Source of the DNA: Alphaproteobacteria bacterium
GTDB taxonomy: Bacteria; Pseudomonadota; Alphaproteobacteria; ATCC43930; CGMCC-115725
Direction of reading: 5' to 3'
NCBI GenBank assembly: GCA_030041335.1
Contig: JASHOB010000048.1
Span: 1 to 51,595, forward strand
DNA: 51,595 nt
Both the position numbers and the translations under genes were made by a program. Shown here piece by piece: positions 1-8,742 of the stretch. Below the pieces are notes generated by a model. The model searched no databases. It saw only the letters and a program-made list of their open reading frames with translations, and was not told the DNA's origin. The first letter of the stretch is position 1. The number at the start of each line of letters is the position of its first letter.

Positions 1-945
1 TTCGCATTGCTTTTGGTAGCCGATGGCAAGGACCCCGTGCGCGCCTATGGCGATACGCTGGTTTACGTGTTCGGCAACGCCTATGGCTTTTCCGAGTTGC
101 TGGTGCGGATGACGCCGCTCTTGCTGACTGCGGTCGCGGTGGCGCTGCCCACCCGGCTTGGGCTGATCAATGTTGGCGGCGAGGGGCAACTCTACATGGG
201 CGCCGTGGCCGCGACCGCCGGCGCCCTTTACTTCAGTAATTGGCCGGCATGGTTGCTCCTGCCCCTGATGGTCGTTTTGGGCTTCATCGGAGGCGGATTT
301 TGGGCGGCAATTGCCGGCGTCATGCGCGCGGCAAAGCTCGTCAACGAAACCATCTCGACGCTGCTGCTCAACTATATCGCGCCTCTGATCGTTAGCTTTC
401 TGATCTTCGGTCCGTGGCGAAGCCCGGAAAGCTCGTCGTATCCGCAATCGCCCGCCTTCGTACCGGCGGCCCGCCTCCCCAGTTTCTTCGGCACGCGCAT
501 CCATCTCGGCCTGGTCTTCGGGCTGGTGTCGCTGGTGTTGTTCAGTCTGCTGATGAGCCGGACGCGTTGGGGGTTGGAGATGCGGGCCATCGGCGGCAAT
601 GCCGAGGCCAGTTTGCGGCTCGGGATTCCGGTTCCGGCTTATCTGATCGTGGCGATGACCATGGCAGGCGGCGTCGCGGGGATCGCCGGAATGGCCGAAA
701 TATCGGCGATCCAGGGCCGTCTCGTTGCGCAAGTGTCGCCCGGATACGGCTTCATGGGATTTCTTGTCGCCTGGCTCGCCGGCGGCAGCGCCCTCGGCAT
801 CCTGGCGATGGCCTTCCTCTTCGCCGTCGTCAGTTCGGTCGGCGACGTTCTTCAAATCACGCAGGGCGTGCCGTCAGCGGTGGTGAACCTGCTGATGGCG
901 GTGATCCTCTTCATCGTGCTTGGGCAGCGGCGGGGCGCGCGATGA
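1..945 (+). CDS. BMP-type ABC transporter permease (5' partial)
   Basis: Inner-membrane permease of a nucleoside/BMP-type ABC importer (BPD_transp_2 family). The frame is already open at base 1, so the start lies outside the window; the first in-window start-like codon is TTG at 7. The family landmark GLINVGGEGQLYMG is present, followed by many hydrophobic segments and the typical RWGLEMRAIGGNAEA loop (about residues 190-205). The stop overlaps the next permease start (ATGA at 942-945), so the two are translationally coupled. The ATP-binding gene expected for this family is probably just upstream, outside the window. Family assignment is firm; the substrate is inferred only from the amidase genes downstream. 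Confidence 0.9.
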   Translation, partial: FALLLVADGKDPVRAYGDTLVYVFGNAYGFSELLVRMTPLLLTAVAVALPTRLGLINVGGEGQLYMGAVAATAGALYFSNWPAWLLLPLMVVLGFIGGGFWAAIAGVMRAAKLVNETISTLLLNYIAPLIVSFLIFGPWRSPESSSYPQSPAFVPAARLPSFFGTRIHLGLVFGLVSLVLFSLLMSRTRWGLEMRAIGGNAEASLRLGIPVPAYLIVAMTMAGGVAGIAGMAEISAIQGRLVAQVSPGYGFMGFLVAWLAGGSALGILAMAFLFAVVSSVGDVLQITQGVPSAVVNLLMAVILFIVLGQRRGAR

Positions 946-1814
946 CGATGCCGTTCGCCGCCGCGGTCGTATCCGGCTCGATCCTGTTGGGCACCTCGCT
1001 GTTGTACGCGACGCTGGGTGAGCTCGTCGGCGAGCGCGCCGGCATCGTCAATCTCGGTCTTGAAGGAATCATGCTGATCGGCGCCGCCACCGGGTTTGCC
1101 GCTACTTTTGTCACTGGCAACCCCTATCTTGGCATCGCCGTTGCGGCCCTGGCCGGCATCGCCGCCAACATGATCTTCGCCTATATCGTGATCGGTCGCG
1201 GCGCCAATCAGCTCGCGGCCGGCTTGACTCTGATGTTCCTGGGGTTCGGTGCCAGCGCCCTGATCGGAAAGCCCTATGCCGGTGCGATCATCAACGGCCT
1301 GCCGCAATACGGCGGCTTCGACACGCTGGTCTGGCTCGGTGCGCCGCTGGCGGCGATGCTGTGGTGGCTGTTGTTCCGCACCCGCTGGGGTTTAGCGCTC
1401 CGCGCGGTCGGCGAGGACCCGGCCGCCGCGTTTGCCGCCGGGAAGAGCCCGAGCGCCCTCCAATACCAGGCTCTTGCGATTGCCGGGTTCCTCGGTGCGA
1501 TCGGCGGCGCGCACCTTTCGGTGGCATACGCGCTCAGTTGGGATGAAGGGATGACCGCGGGACGGGGCTTCATCGCCATCGCGTTGGTGATCTTCGCGAA
1601 GTGGAATCCGCTCTGGGCGGTGGCGGGCGCGCTGGTTTTCGGCGGCGCCGATGCGCTGCAACTCCAATTCCAGGCGCGCGGCGCTGACCTGTCGCCGTTC
1701 ATCATGAACATGATTCCATATCTGCTGACGTTGGCGGTTCTGCTGGCCTGGGGCTGGAACCGGCGCAGCGCGGCGCCTGCGGCACTGGGCCGCAATTTCT
1801 TCGGCGTGGAGTAG
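942..1814 (+). CDS. BMP-type ABC transporter permease, second subunit
   Basis: Second membrane subunit of the same importer, 290 residues. The reading frame is open back to 414, but the real start is the ATG at 942 that overlaps the previous stop; from there the protein begins with a hydrophobic segment and carries the landmark ERAGIVNLGLEGIMLIGA (about residues 30-47). The loop RTRWGLALRAVGEDP mirrors that of its partner, as expected for paired permeases of the YufP/YufQ (NupB/NupC) kind. It is 29 bases upstream of the binding-protein gene in the same operon. Confidence 0.92.
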   Translation: MTMPFAAAVVSGSILLGTSLLYATLGELVGERAGIVNLGLEGIMLIGAATGFAATFVTGNPYLGIAVAALAGIAANMIFAYIVIGRGANQLAAGLTLMFLGFGASALIGKPYAGAIINGLPQYGGFDTLVWLGAPLAAMLWWLLFRTRWGLALRAVGEDPAAAFAAGKSPSALQYQALAIAGFLGAIGGAHLSVAYALSWDEGMTAGRGFIAIALVIFAKWNPLWAVAGALVFGGADALQLQFQARGADLSPFIMNMIPYLLTLAVLLAWGWNRRSAAPAALGRNFFGVE

Positions 1815-1843
1815 AGCACGGCGATGCGGAGGAGGGGTTCACG

Positions 1844-2911
1844 ATGACGAAGCTTCGATTGCTTCTTGGCGCTTGCCTTCTTTTGTTCGCGGCACTTCCG
1901 GCTCAGGCCGCGAACACCCTGACGGTGGGCGCGATCTATGTCGGAAATGTCAACGACTACGGCTACAACCAGTCGATGCATGACGGCCTCGCGGCGATGA
2001 GGGCGGCGCTGCCCGGCGTCACCCTGTTGGAGGCCGAGAACGTGCCGGAAACCGCGGAGTCCGAACGCGTCATGGAAGGCATGATTCAACAAGGGGCGAG
2101 ACTGATCTTCGCCACAAGCTTCGGCCATCAGCAATTCGCGTTCAATCTCGCCAAGAAACATCCGGACGTTTATTTCGAACATGCGGGCGGGTGGATGCAG
2201 GCGCCCAACTTCGGGAACTTCTTCGGCGCCACCCAGGCGGCGTGGTATCCGATGGGTGTCGCCGCTGGGCTGATGACCAAGTCCAAGACGCTGGGCTTCG
2301 TCGCGGGCGTGCCGATCGGCTACGTGGTCGGCAATATCAACGCGTTCGCGCTCGGCGCGCGTTCGGTCAACCCCGAGGTTCAGGTTCGCGTCGTGGTGAC
2401 CGGCGGATGGTCGGATAAAGCCAAGGAAGCGGCCGCGACCAACGCGCTGATCGACCAAGGCGCCGACGTCGTCACCATGCATGTCGATTCTCCCGCGACG
2501 GTGATCCGCGTCGCGGAAAGCCACGGGGTCTACTCCATCGGCTTCCAATCGCTCGCGGCGAAGGCGCTGGCCCCCAAAGGCTGGATCACGGGGCTTGGCT
2601 TTACTTGGGGTCCGTTCATGACCGCGACGGCAAAGAGTGTCATGACCGGCACCTTCAAGCCGGCAATGGTTCGCGAAGGATTGGGGCAAGGAATGTTGGC
2701 GATCGCGCCCTTCGGTCCGGCCGTGCCGCAGACCGTTCAGGCCCAAGTAAAAGCCGCAGCCGACAAGATCGCCAGCGGCTTCAACCCCTTCACCGGTCCG
2801 ATCGTGGACAACACCGGCGTTGTCCGCATCAAGGCCGGCGAGGCGTTGGGTCCCGACAAGATGGGCAATTTCGACTGGTACGTCGCCGCCGTAATCGGCA
2901 AGGTCAAGTGA
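1844..2911 (+). CDS. BMP family ABC transporter substrate-binding protein
   Basis: Periplasmic binding protein of the BMP/PnrA family, 355 residues. It starts with a clear signal peptide: Lys/Arg at 3-5, a Leu/Ala-rich core, and a likely cleavage after the AQA near residue 22. The mature part opens with VGAIYVGNVNDYGYNQ, the typical BMP start, and contains FATSFGHQQF around 90-100. BMP proteins bind purine nucleosides and related compounds. It is placed between the two permeases and the amidase genes, with only one base between its stop and the next start. The ligand is therefore likely a nucleobase derivative or ureide that the downstream enzymes break down; this is inference. Confidence 0.92.
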   Translation: MTKLRLLLGACLLLFAALPAQAANTLTVGAIYVGNVNDYGYNQSMHDGLAAMRAALPGVTLLEAENVPETAESERVMEGMIQQGARLIFATSFGHQQFAFNLAKKHPDVYFEHAGGWMQAPNFGNFFGATQAAWYPMGVAAGLMTKSKTLGFVAGVPIGYVVGNINAFALGARSVNPEVQVRVVVTGGWSDKAKEAAATNALIDQGADVVTMHVDSPATVIRVAESHGVYSIGFQSLAAKALAPKGWITGLGFTWGPFMTATAKSVMTGTFKPAMVREGLGQGMLAIAPFGPAVPQTVQAQVKAAADKIASGFNPFTGPIVDNTGVVRIKAGEALGPDKMGNFDWYVAAVIGKVK

Positions 2912-2912
2912 C

Positions 2913-3113
2913 ATGGCCGATGCGTTCGACCCCGAAGCCTATGTGCCACAGGCCGCGGCCGCGTTGGGCTTGCCAATCGCGCCATCCGATCTCGGCGACG
3001 TCCTCGGCGCCCTCGCCATCCTGGCGCGCGTCGCGGGCGTGGTGATGGCGTTCCCGTTGCCAGAGGAGATAATCGCGGCCGCCGTCTTCACGGCCGAAAA
3101 GGGCGACGCGTGA
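2913..3113 (+). CDS. atzG: AtzG-like small amidase subunit (DUF4089)
   Basis: A 66-residue protein of the DUF4089 family. The family's AtzG (HpxX in the oxalurate cluster) is a GatC-like partner needed for the fold or stability of the AtzE amidase. The sequence has the two-helix plan, with PSDLGDVLGALAILARVAGVV in the first half and the conserved LPEEIIAAAVFT end (residues 49-60). The start ATG follows the binding-protein stop by one base, and the end overlaps the GTG start of atzE (GTGA at 3110-3113), which fits two subunits made together. The protein is short and could be missed by gene callers. Confidence 0.88.
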   Translation: MADAFDPEAYVPQAAAALGLPIAPSDLGDVLGALAILARVAGVVMAFPLPEEIIAAAVFTAEKGDA

Positions 3114-4501
3114 CCTGCGCCGGCATCGGCCAAATCGCGGCGGCGGTGCGCGGTCGCGAGCGCAGCGCACAGGAGGTTCTGCGCGGGACGCTTGCCGACA
3201 TCGCCAGAGGCAACGGTGCGATCAACGCCTTCACCGCGGTGACGGATCGGCGTGCCGTCGCGGCGGCGGCGGCGGTCGACACCGCGATCGCGGCGGGACA
3301 CGATCCCGGCCCGCTCGCCGGGGTGCCGTTCGCGGTCAAGAATCTTTACGACATCGAAGGATTGCCAACTCTCGCCGGATCGAAGATCGATCGCGACCGG
3401 GCGCCGGCGGCGCGGGACGCGGCATTGGTGCGACGGCTTACGGCGGCGGGCGCGATTCTGGTCGGCGCGCTCAATATGGACGAGTACGCCTACGGCTTTT
3501 CGACGGAGAATAGCCATTACGGGCCAACGCGAAATCCGCACGACACGACACGAATCGCCGGCGGCTCGTCCGGTGGCGCGGCCGCAGCGGTCGCTGCGTC
3601 GTTCGTCCCTTTGACCCTCGGCTCCGACACGAACGGCTCGATCCGCGTCCCCGCGGCGCTCTGCGGTGTGTTTGGGATAAAGCCGACCTATGGGCGGCTG
3701 AGCCGCTCGGGTCTGCGATTATTTGCCGCGAGCCTCGATCATGGCGGCGCCTTTTGTCGATCCACGACCGATCTCGCCGCCGCCTACGACGCCATGCAAG
3801 GTCCCGATCCCGAAGATCCGACCTGTAGCGAACGGGCACCGGAACCCGTTGCCGGATTGCTGACCCGCGGTCTCGACGGCATTCGCATCGGCGTTGCGGA
3901 CGGTTACTTCAAGAACCAGGGCGTACCTGAGGTTTTTCGCGCGGTCGAGAAGGCCGCGGCCGCGCTGGACATTACCCGTCAGGTCGAGATTCCCGCCGCC
4001 GGCGTCGCCCGCGCCGCCGCCATGATCATCACCTCGGTCGAAGGCGCCGAACTGCATCTGGCCGATCTGACCACACGCGCCGGCGATTTCGACCCAATGA
4101 CTCGGGCGCGGTTTCTCGCGGGGGCACTGGTGCCCGCTCCGTGGTATGTGCACGCGCAGCGCTTCCGCCGTTGGTATTGCGCGCAACTGGTGCAACTGTT
4201 CCGCGACGTCGATGTCATCATCGCGCCGACGACACCCTACCCGGCGTTTCCCATCGGCCAGGCGTCGGTCCAGCTCGACGGCCAACGCCTCCCCGCCGCG
4301 GGCAGCCTCGGCATCTTCACGCAGCCCCTATCCTTCGCCGGTTTGCCGGTGGTGGCGGCACCTGTCGCCGGTGCCGGTCCATTGCCGATCGGGCTACAGA
4401 TTGTCGCGGCACCGTGGCGCGAAGACCTGGTACTCCGCGTTGCGGCTGCCGGTGAAGCACTCGGCCTGTTCGCTGCCGCTTCTCCTCCAAGCCTGTCTTA
4501 G
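3110..4501 (+). CDS. atzE: AtzE-family amidase (1-carboxybiuret/ureide amidohydrolase)
   Basis: Amidase-signature enzyme, 463 residues, start GTG overlapping atzG. The Ser-cisSer-Lys triad is visible: Lys77 (FAVKN), cis-Ser153 (GGSSGG) and nucleophile Ser177 in GSDTNGSIRVPA. The Asn before the Gly of that motif is, as I recall, typical of AtzE rather than of general amidases, which have GSDTGGS. AtzE hydrolyses 1-carboxybiuret in cyanuric acid breakdown; the close relative HpxY works in oxalurate/purine catabolism. No cyanuric acid hydrolase (AtzD) is in view, so an oxalurate-like or other ureide amide is at least as likely a substrate. The AtzG-AtzE-HpxZ order supports the family call strongly. 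Confidence 0.9.
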   Translation: MTCAGIGQIAAAVRGRERSAQEVLRGTLADIARGNGAINAFTAVTDRRAVAAAAAVDTAIAAGHDPGPLAGVPFAVKNLYDIEGLPTLAGSKIDRDRAPAARDAALVRRLTAAGAILVGALNMDEYAYGFSTENSHYGPTRNPHDTTRIAGGSSGGAAAAVAASFVPLTLGSDTNGSIRVPAALCGVFGIKPTYGRLSRSGLRLFAASLDHGGAFCRSTTDLAAAYDAMQGPDPEDPTCSERAPEPVAGLLTRGLDGIRIGVADGYFKNQGVPEVFRAVEKAAAALDITRQVEIPAAGVARAAAMIITSVEGAELHLADLTTRAGDFDPMTRARFLAGALVPAPWYVHAQRFRRWYCAQLVQLFRDVDVIIAPTTPYPAFPIGQASVQLDGQRLPAAGSLGIFTQPLSFAGLPVVAAPVAGAGPLPIGLQIVAAPWREDLVLRVAAAGEALGLFAAASPPSLS

Positions 4502-4510
4502 GAATCGTCA

Positions 4511-4927
4511 ATGCTTGAGATCAACATCCCGGCCGTCGTCGCCGAAGTCACCGCCGCCTTCGAACGATATGAAAAAGCGTTGGTGACGAACGATGTGGCG
4601 ACTCTAGACGCAATCTTCTGGCGCAGCCCCCATTCGCTGCGCTTTGGCATCAATGAGAATTTATACGGCTACGACGCGATCGCGAATTTTCGGGGCAATC
4701 GACCCCCGATCAATCTGGCGCGGGCGCTGATGAACACTACCATCACCACCTATGGCCGAGATTTCGCCACCGCCAACACCGAGTTTCAGCGGCCGGGTGC
4801 GCCGTTAAGCGGACGGCAAAGCCACGTTTGGGTGCGGACCGACGAAGGTTGGCGCATCGTGGCGGCGCATGTCAGTCTGCTGATCCCCCCTGGTCAAACG
4901 ATATCTCAACCATCAACTCGGCCATAG
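4511..4927 (+). CDS. hpxZ: HpxZ/AtzH-like protein (DUF3225, NTF2-like fold)
   Basis: 138-residue member of the DUF3225 family: HpxZ of the oxalurate cluster and AtzH, reported to be a 1,3-dicarboxyurea amidohydrolase in a Pseudomonas triazine pathway. Landmarks are [13 protein letters not shown] near the start, then [14 protein letters not shown] and a C-terminal [16 protein letters not shown]. The gene begins 9 bases after the atzE stop and closes the operon. It probably processes the product of AtzE or prevents a dead-end side product. After it lie about 220 bases without a gene or clear terminator, then a convergent gene. Confidence 0.88.
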   Translation: MLEINIPAVVAEVTAAFERYEKALVTNDVATLDAIFWRSPHSLRFGINENLYGYDAIANFRGNRPPINLARALMNTTITTYGRDFATANTEFQRPGAPLSGRQSHVWVRTDEGWRIVAAHVSLLIPPGQTISQPSTRP

Positions 4928-5150
4928 CGTCGTGGGCGTCGATTTGGGTGACGCGCCGCAACGGTAGCTTTCGGGGGTTCCCAGGCGCGGCATCGGAAAT
5001 TGGCGGTCATGGAAGCATCGCCCCAGTGCCGCGGGTGGGAGCCGAGGATCTTCTCATTAGCGCGATTTCGCCAGCACCGTCGGTTTGCCTCGCCGATCGC
5101 GATGCAGCTTGGGGGTAGCGAATTCAGTCGGAAACCCTGAAGAAACCGGG

Positions 5151-5894
5151 TCAACCTGTCGATTGACTACGACTCAGATCGTTTGGCGTCGTATCTCCAC
5201 GTGACAGACTTGCGATGAGGACGGCCAAGATCCCAGCAAGGAATATCCCATCGAAGGTGCCCGCCCCTCCGATCGATGCCACCGGAGCGCCGAGCTGCTG
5301 AATGTCGCCAAGATTGAGAAGATCCGCGCCAATCAGTGTACCGAGACTGCCGCTGATGTAAGCGAGAGGCGCGGCCTGTCTGCGAGAGAGCAACACAGAA
5401 ACAAGCCCTGCCGCCAATCCCGGAACGAATACCGGCAAGGCGATCCCCAGGCCAGCGATCGGGTGCGCAAACATGTTGGACACCGCCGCTACGCAGGCCG
5501 TCCCGATAAATCCCTTGATCCACAGCTCGTGTTTAGCAAGCAAATAGAGAGACACCGCTCCCGGCACCAAAGCCCCACCGACATTGACCGCGATGATCGT
5601 GCCCGACCAATCCACGATCACGGGGATCGAATACTGCATTCCATAATAAGAAATGATCTCATGGCCGATTTCCGGCGGCCGTCCGGGTAAATCAGCGATC
5701 GGGATGTTGAAGTAGCTTCCGATCAGCGACGCGAGTAACAGCACGAGCGCCATGCCAGGTCGAATGCCAAGCCGCACGTAGGCGTAGCTCAAAATACCGA
5801 CCTGAACCAACAATACCACCAGCAGGAACAACCCGACCAATCCCAAATAGAACGGAAGGGTCAGTGGTAAATAATGAAGATGCGTTACGTGCAT
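5151..5894 (-). CDS. DUF1614 family membrane protein
   Basis: 247-residue polytopic membrane protein of the DUF1614 family, function unknown. It begins with MHVTHLHYLPLTLPF, has an N-terminal transmembrane span at about 13-35, and several more up to residue 235. Recognisable parts are GSYFNIPI, VNVGGALVPGAVSLYLL and GADLLNLGDI, the last followed by SIGGAGTFDGIFLAGILAVL, typical of the family's C-terminal half. It stands alone, convergent with the ureide operon and not obviously linked to a neighbour. Confidence 0.85.
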   Translation of the reverse strand: MHVTHLHYLPLTLPFYLGLVGLFLLVVLLVQVGILSYAYVRLGIRPGMALVLLLASLIGSYFNIPIADLPGRPPEIGHEIISYYGMQYSIPVIVDWSGTIIAVNVGGALVPGAVSLYLLAKHELWIKGFIGTACVAAVSNMFAHPIAGLGIALPVFVPGLAAGLVSVLLSRRQAAPLAYISGSLGTLIGADLLNLGDIQQLGAPVASIGGAGTFDGIFLAGILAVLIASLSRGDTTPNDLSRSQSTG

Positions 5895-6069
5895 TTCGTT
5901 GCGCTTGATCTAATTCCTGCGCTGTGTGTGGGGCATTCTACCCCAGGCGAGCGACGGGCGCGCTTCCCGGAATGTTGTCACGTGAGAGCTTTTGACTGAG
6001 TCGGGCATTTGCTGGCGGCCTCGATAGTTTAGAGCGCAGGGTGCGGTGATTGGAAGAGAGCCCCGGTGT

Positions 6070-6360
6070 CAGGTGAGCCAGGGCCACCCTCGCGATGCCA
6101 GCGGCAAGGTTGAGACCGGTGTTGCCCCCGATTGTCAACGGCTGCAAAGAAATCGGGTTGCTGGAGCCGCCAACCGGTGCATGCGCGCCGGCGGCATAGC
6201 CGACGCGGGATGTCATGGAAGCGCGCATATGTCATCCTGCGAAGCTGCGTGCCGGGGGGATCGTCGCCACCCGGCGCGAGGCGTACGTGACTGGTTCGCC
6301 GGTCCGGGGGCGAAGGCCGTGATGCCGAGCTTGACGGCGATCTGTCGTCGCCCGGCCAAA
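6070..6360 (-). pseudogene. Relic of a DUF992 family protein
   Basis: Three frames of the minus strand together resemble the C-terminal half of DUF992 proteins, small exported proteins common in alphaproteobacteria. From 6360 downward one frame gives AVKLGITAFAP, matching the family's 'GVTGG..WAVFAP' region. Another gives PPGTQL, and after a shift and an in-frame stop the frame beginning at 6228 gives VGGSSNPISLQPL and TGLNLAAGIA, the most typical DUF992 segment. The N-terminal half, including the signal peptide, is absent. At least two frameshifts and one stop mean it cannot make a normal product. The match is from memory of the family pattern, not a search. Confidence 0.55.
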
Positions 6361-6383
6361 TCTTGCCGGCGGAGAAGACGGAG

Positions 6384-6730
6384 ATGAAATTGAAAGCGAC
6401 GGACCCCGAGAATTTGAAGCGCCTCCTCGGCCAGGGCAAAGCGCTTCTCGTGGACGTGCGCGAAGTCGGGCCAATACGCCCAAGAGCAAATCGAAGGCGC
6501 AGCTCGTTCCCTTGTCGCGCTTCGACAGCGAGGATTTCGGCGTTGACCGCCCAGGCGGCGGTGTTCGATTGCCGGAGCGGCCCACGCACCGGTTCAACGC
6601 CGGGCTTTTGGCATCGCAGAGTTTCCGCGAAGCCGATGAGCTGACAGGCAGCATCATGGATTGGAAGAGGGCGGGCTTGCCTATCCACACGGGCGCCGGC
6701 CGCAAGCAGCGCTTCGGCTGGCTGTTCTAG
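6384..6730 (+). pseudogene. Relic of a rhodanese-domain protein (several frameshifts)
   Basis: Reading across frames rebuilds a whole small rhodanese. The start ATG at 6384 gives NLKRLLGQGKALLVDVRE (the CH2A region). One shift later YAQEQIEGARS appears from 6475; a second frame gives FDSEDFGVDR from 6521. The original frame then holds the active-site loop VFDCRSGPRT with the catalytic Cys, and the last frame gives FNAGLLASQSF, ELTGSIMDWKRAGLP and the stop at 6728-6730. At least three frame changes in about 350 bases show decay (or, less likely, many sequencing errors). It lies just upstream of the intact TauE/SafE gene; rhodanese plus TauE pairs are common in sulfur metabolism. Confidence 0.75.
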
Positions 6731-6758
6731 CCACCACGGGCGTCCCGCGACGGGCTCG

Positions 6759-7529
6759 ATGCAGGACATTCTCGCCATCCTGTCAGGCAGTGCGGTGGGC
6801 TTTTCCCTCGGTCTGATCGGCGGCGGCGGCTCGATCCTTGCTGTGCCGCTGCTGCTCTATGTGGTCGGTATCCGCGACGTTCATGTCGTCATCGGCACCA
6901 GCGCATTGGCGGTGGCGGCCAACGCCTTCATCAACTTCTTCGGCCATTGGCGCGCCGGCACGGTCAAGTGGCCGTGCGCCATTACCTTCGCGGCTGCGGG
7001 GATCTTGGGTGCCGCGATCGGTTCGACCCTCGGCAAAATGGTCGACGGTCGGCAGCTGATCTTTCTGTTCGCGCTGGTCATGATCGCGGTCGGCGCCGCA
7101 ATGCTGCGGCCGCGCGCCGCCGGCGGCGATCCCGATGTCCGTATCACGCTCGCGATCGCGCTGCGCCTGATCGCGATTGGGTTGCTGGTTGGCGCCGCGT
7201 CGGGATTTTTCGGTATCGGCGGGGGCTTTCTGATCGTTCCCGGGATCATGGCGGCCGCAGGCATGCCGATCATCAATGCGATCGGGTCGTCCCTGTTCTC
7301 GGTCGGCGCTTTCGGCATCACTACCGCGACCAATTACGCGCTATCCGGCTTCGTCAATTGGGGGATCGCCGCGCTCTTCATTGCCGGCGGGGCCGGCGGC
7401 GGCATCGCCGGTACGCGCGCCGCGCTTCGCCTCGCAACCGATCGCCGGACGCTGACCCGTGTCTTTTCCGCTGTCATCTTCGCGGTTGCGATTTATATGC
7501 TGGTCCGCACCAGTTTCCTCTCCACATGA
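6759..7529 (+). CDS. TauE/SafE family permease (putative sulfite/sulfoacetate exporter)
   Basis: 256-residue membrane protein with the two-fold repeat typical of TauE/SafE. The first half has GFSLGLIGGGGSILAVPLL (residues 14-32) and the second the matching GAASGFFGIGGGFLIVPGIM (about 146-165). About eight transmembrane segments are visible. Members export sulfite, sulfoacetate or related anions. The gene follows the rhodanese relic by 28 bases, and rhodanese-TauE pairs usually act on sulfur compounds, so the permease may have lost a partner enzyme here. Substrate unproven. Confidence 0.88.
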   Translation: MQDILAILSGSAVGFSLGLIGGGGSILAVPLLLYVVGIRDVHVVIGTSALAVAANAFINFFGHWRAGTVKWPCAITFAAAGILGAAIGSTLGKMVDGRQLIFLFALVMIAVGAAMLRPRAAGGDPDVRITLAIALRLIAIGLLVGAASGFFGIGGGFLIVPGIMAAAGMPIINAIGSSLFSVGAFGITTATNYALSGFVNWGIAALFIAGGAGGGIAGTRAALRLATDRRTLTRVFSAVIFAVAIYMLVRTSFLST

Positions 7530-7757
7530 TCAAAAGTGCACGAGACGCGCGCACCTTTGGCAAAGTCCTGCGGTACGGCGAAGCGTTAGAAGTTCACGAT
7601 TTTGCGATTAAAAGCGCAATCATGGCTTGACCTACGCAAAATCAAGGAAGGGGACCGGATAACGCGCTTCTTGGCGCGCTCGATTCTGAGTTGCTCGCCC
7701 GCGTCCCATCCGTTTAACCTTGGCTGGCTTTTGTTTTAACCCGATACGGAGGGAGTG

Positions 7758-8510
7758 ATGACGAACACTTCTTTCTCCACAAGCCGTCGGGAGTTCATCG
7801 ACCTTCTGACGGTCGGGCTCGCCCTGGCTTCGGTCGCCGCTCCCCGCGCCCTCGCCCAGGCGTCCAGCTTGTCCTCGATAAAGATTGCCACCATCGGGGC
7901 CGGCCGCGAAGGCGGCGCGCTCGGCACGCTATTCGCCAAGATGGGCCATCCGGTGCTGTTCTCTTCCCGGCATCCAGAAACGCTCAAGGACTTGGTCGCT
8001 GCGGCGGGTCCGACCGCGCGGGCCGGGACGGTCGCCGATGCAGTCGCGTTCGGCGACGTAATTTTGCTCGTCGTGCCCTACACGGCGGTCGAGCAGATAG
8101 GACGGGATTTCGGCGCAGCCCTCGCTGCCAAGCCGCTTATCCTCGACGTGTCTAACCCAATCCCGGCGCGCGACGGCCAGGATCTTGTGAATCGAATCGC
8201 CAGCGAGGGCGGGCCGGGCCTCGTCACCGCAAGGCTGCTCAAGGGGGCTCGGATCGTCAGGGCCTTCAATGCGATCAACTACGCGTCGCTGGAGAAGCTC
8301 GCGCATCGGCCCGGCGAGCCGGTTGGAATTCCCATTGCCGGCGACGATCCGTCGGCGATTGCCCTTGCAAGCCGTCTAATCCAGGAGGCGGGCTTTGAAC
8401 CGGTGCTCATCGGAGGTTTGGCGAAAGGCAAGTATCTGGTCCCCAGGACGCCGCTCGCTGGCGTACATACGCCAGCGGAAATTCGTCAAATCGCGGCAAC
8501 GTTGGGGTAA
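7758..8510 (+). CDS. Tat-exported NAD(P)-binding protein, F420-dependent NADP reductase-like
   Basis: 250 residues. The N terminus has a twin-arginine signal, TSRREFIDLLTVG, followed by a hydrophobic stretch and ALAQA as likely cleavage site. The mature part is a Rossmann fold with IKIATIGAGREGGALGTLF, then FSSRHPETLKDLV, the pattern of NADPH:F420 oxidoreductases (NADP_oxidored, COG2085) and relatives. A GTG at 7755 is an alternative start; GGAGGG at 7748-7753 fits either. Export of this fold is unusual, since known NADPH:F420 reductases are cytoplasmic. A full F420 locus lies 34 kb away, but many COG2085 proteins do not use F420, so cofactor use is unproven. Confidence 0.8.
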   Translation: MTNTSFSTSRREFIDLLTVGLALASVAAPRALAQASSLSSIKIATIGAGREGGALGTLFAKMGHPVLFSSRHPETLKDLVAAAGPTARAGTVADAVAFGDVILLVVPYTAVEQIGRDFGAALAAKPLILDVSNPIPARDGQDLVNRIASEGGPGLVTARLLKGARIVRAFNAINYASLEKLAHRPGEPVGIPIAGDDPSAIALASRLIQEAGFEPVLIGGLAKGKYLVPRTPLAGVHTPAEIRQIAATLG

Positions 8511-8742
8511 GCAAATGAGGGTGCGCGGTGGGGGGACGGCTGCACCACACCAAAAAGATGTCGCGAGCGCCGGCAGATACCGGATGTCCAAGGGGAGGGC
8601 ACCGTCTCCGGCGCGGCGGCCGAAGTCCTATTCTGTCGCAGGGCAAACGAGCCTCAAAACCGTACCGCGATTCTGATTCGCGCCTGCGGGCCGGCAGCGC
8701 CCCGGTTGCACGGGCGAGACCTCTTTCTATCGGGGCGGCGCG

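Noticed and set aside
414-941. Long 5' extension of the second permease
   Set aside because: It reads the first permease out of frame; the ATG at 942 overlapping the stop gives the normal protein.
1274-2914. 546-codon minus-strand frame opposite the permease and binding-protein genes
   Set aside because: Arg/Gly/His-rich shadow of well-supported plus-strand genes; no family features.
7535-7560. Possible terminator AAAAGTGC...GCACCTTT after TauE/SafE
   Set aside because: Arms do not pair fully, the loop is long and there is no T-tract.
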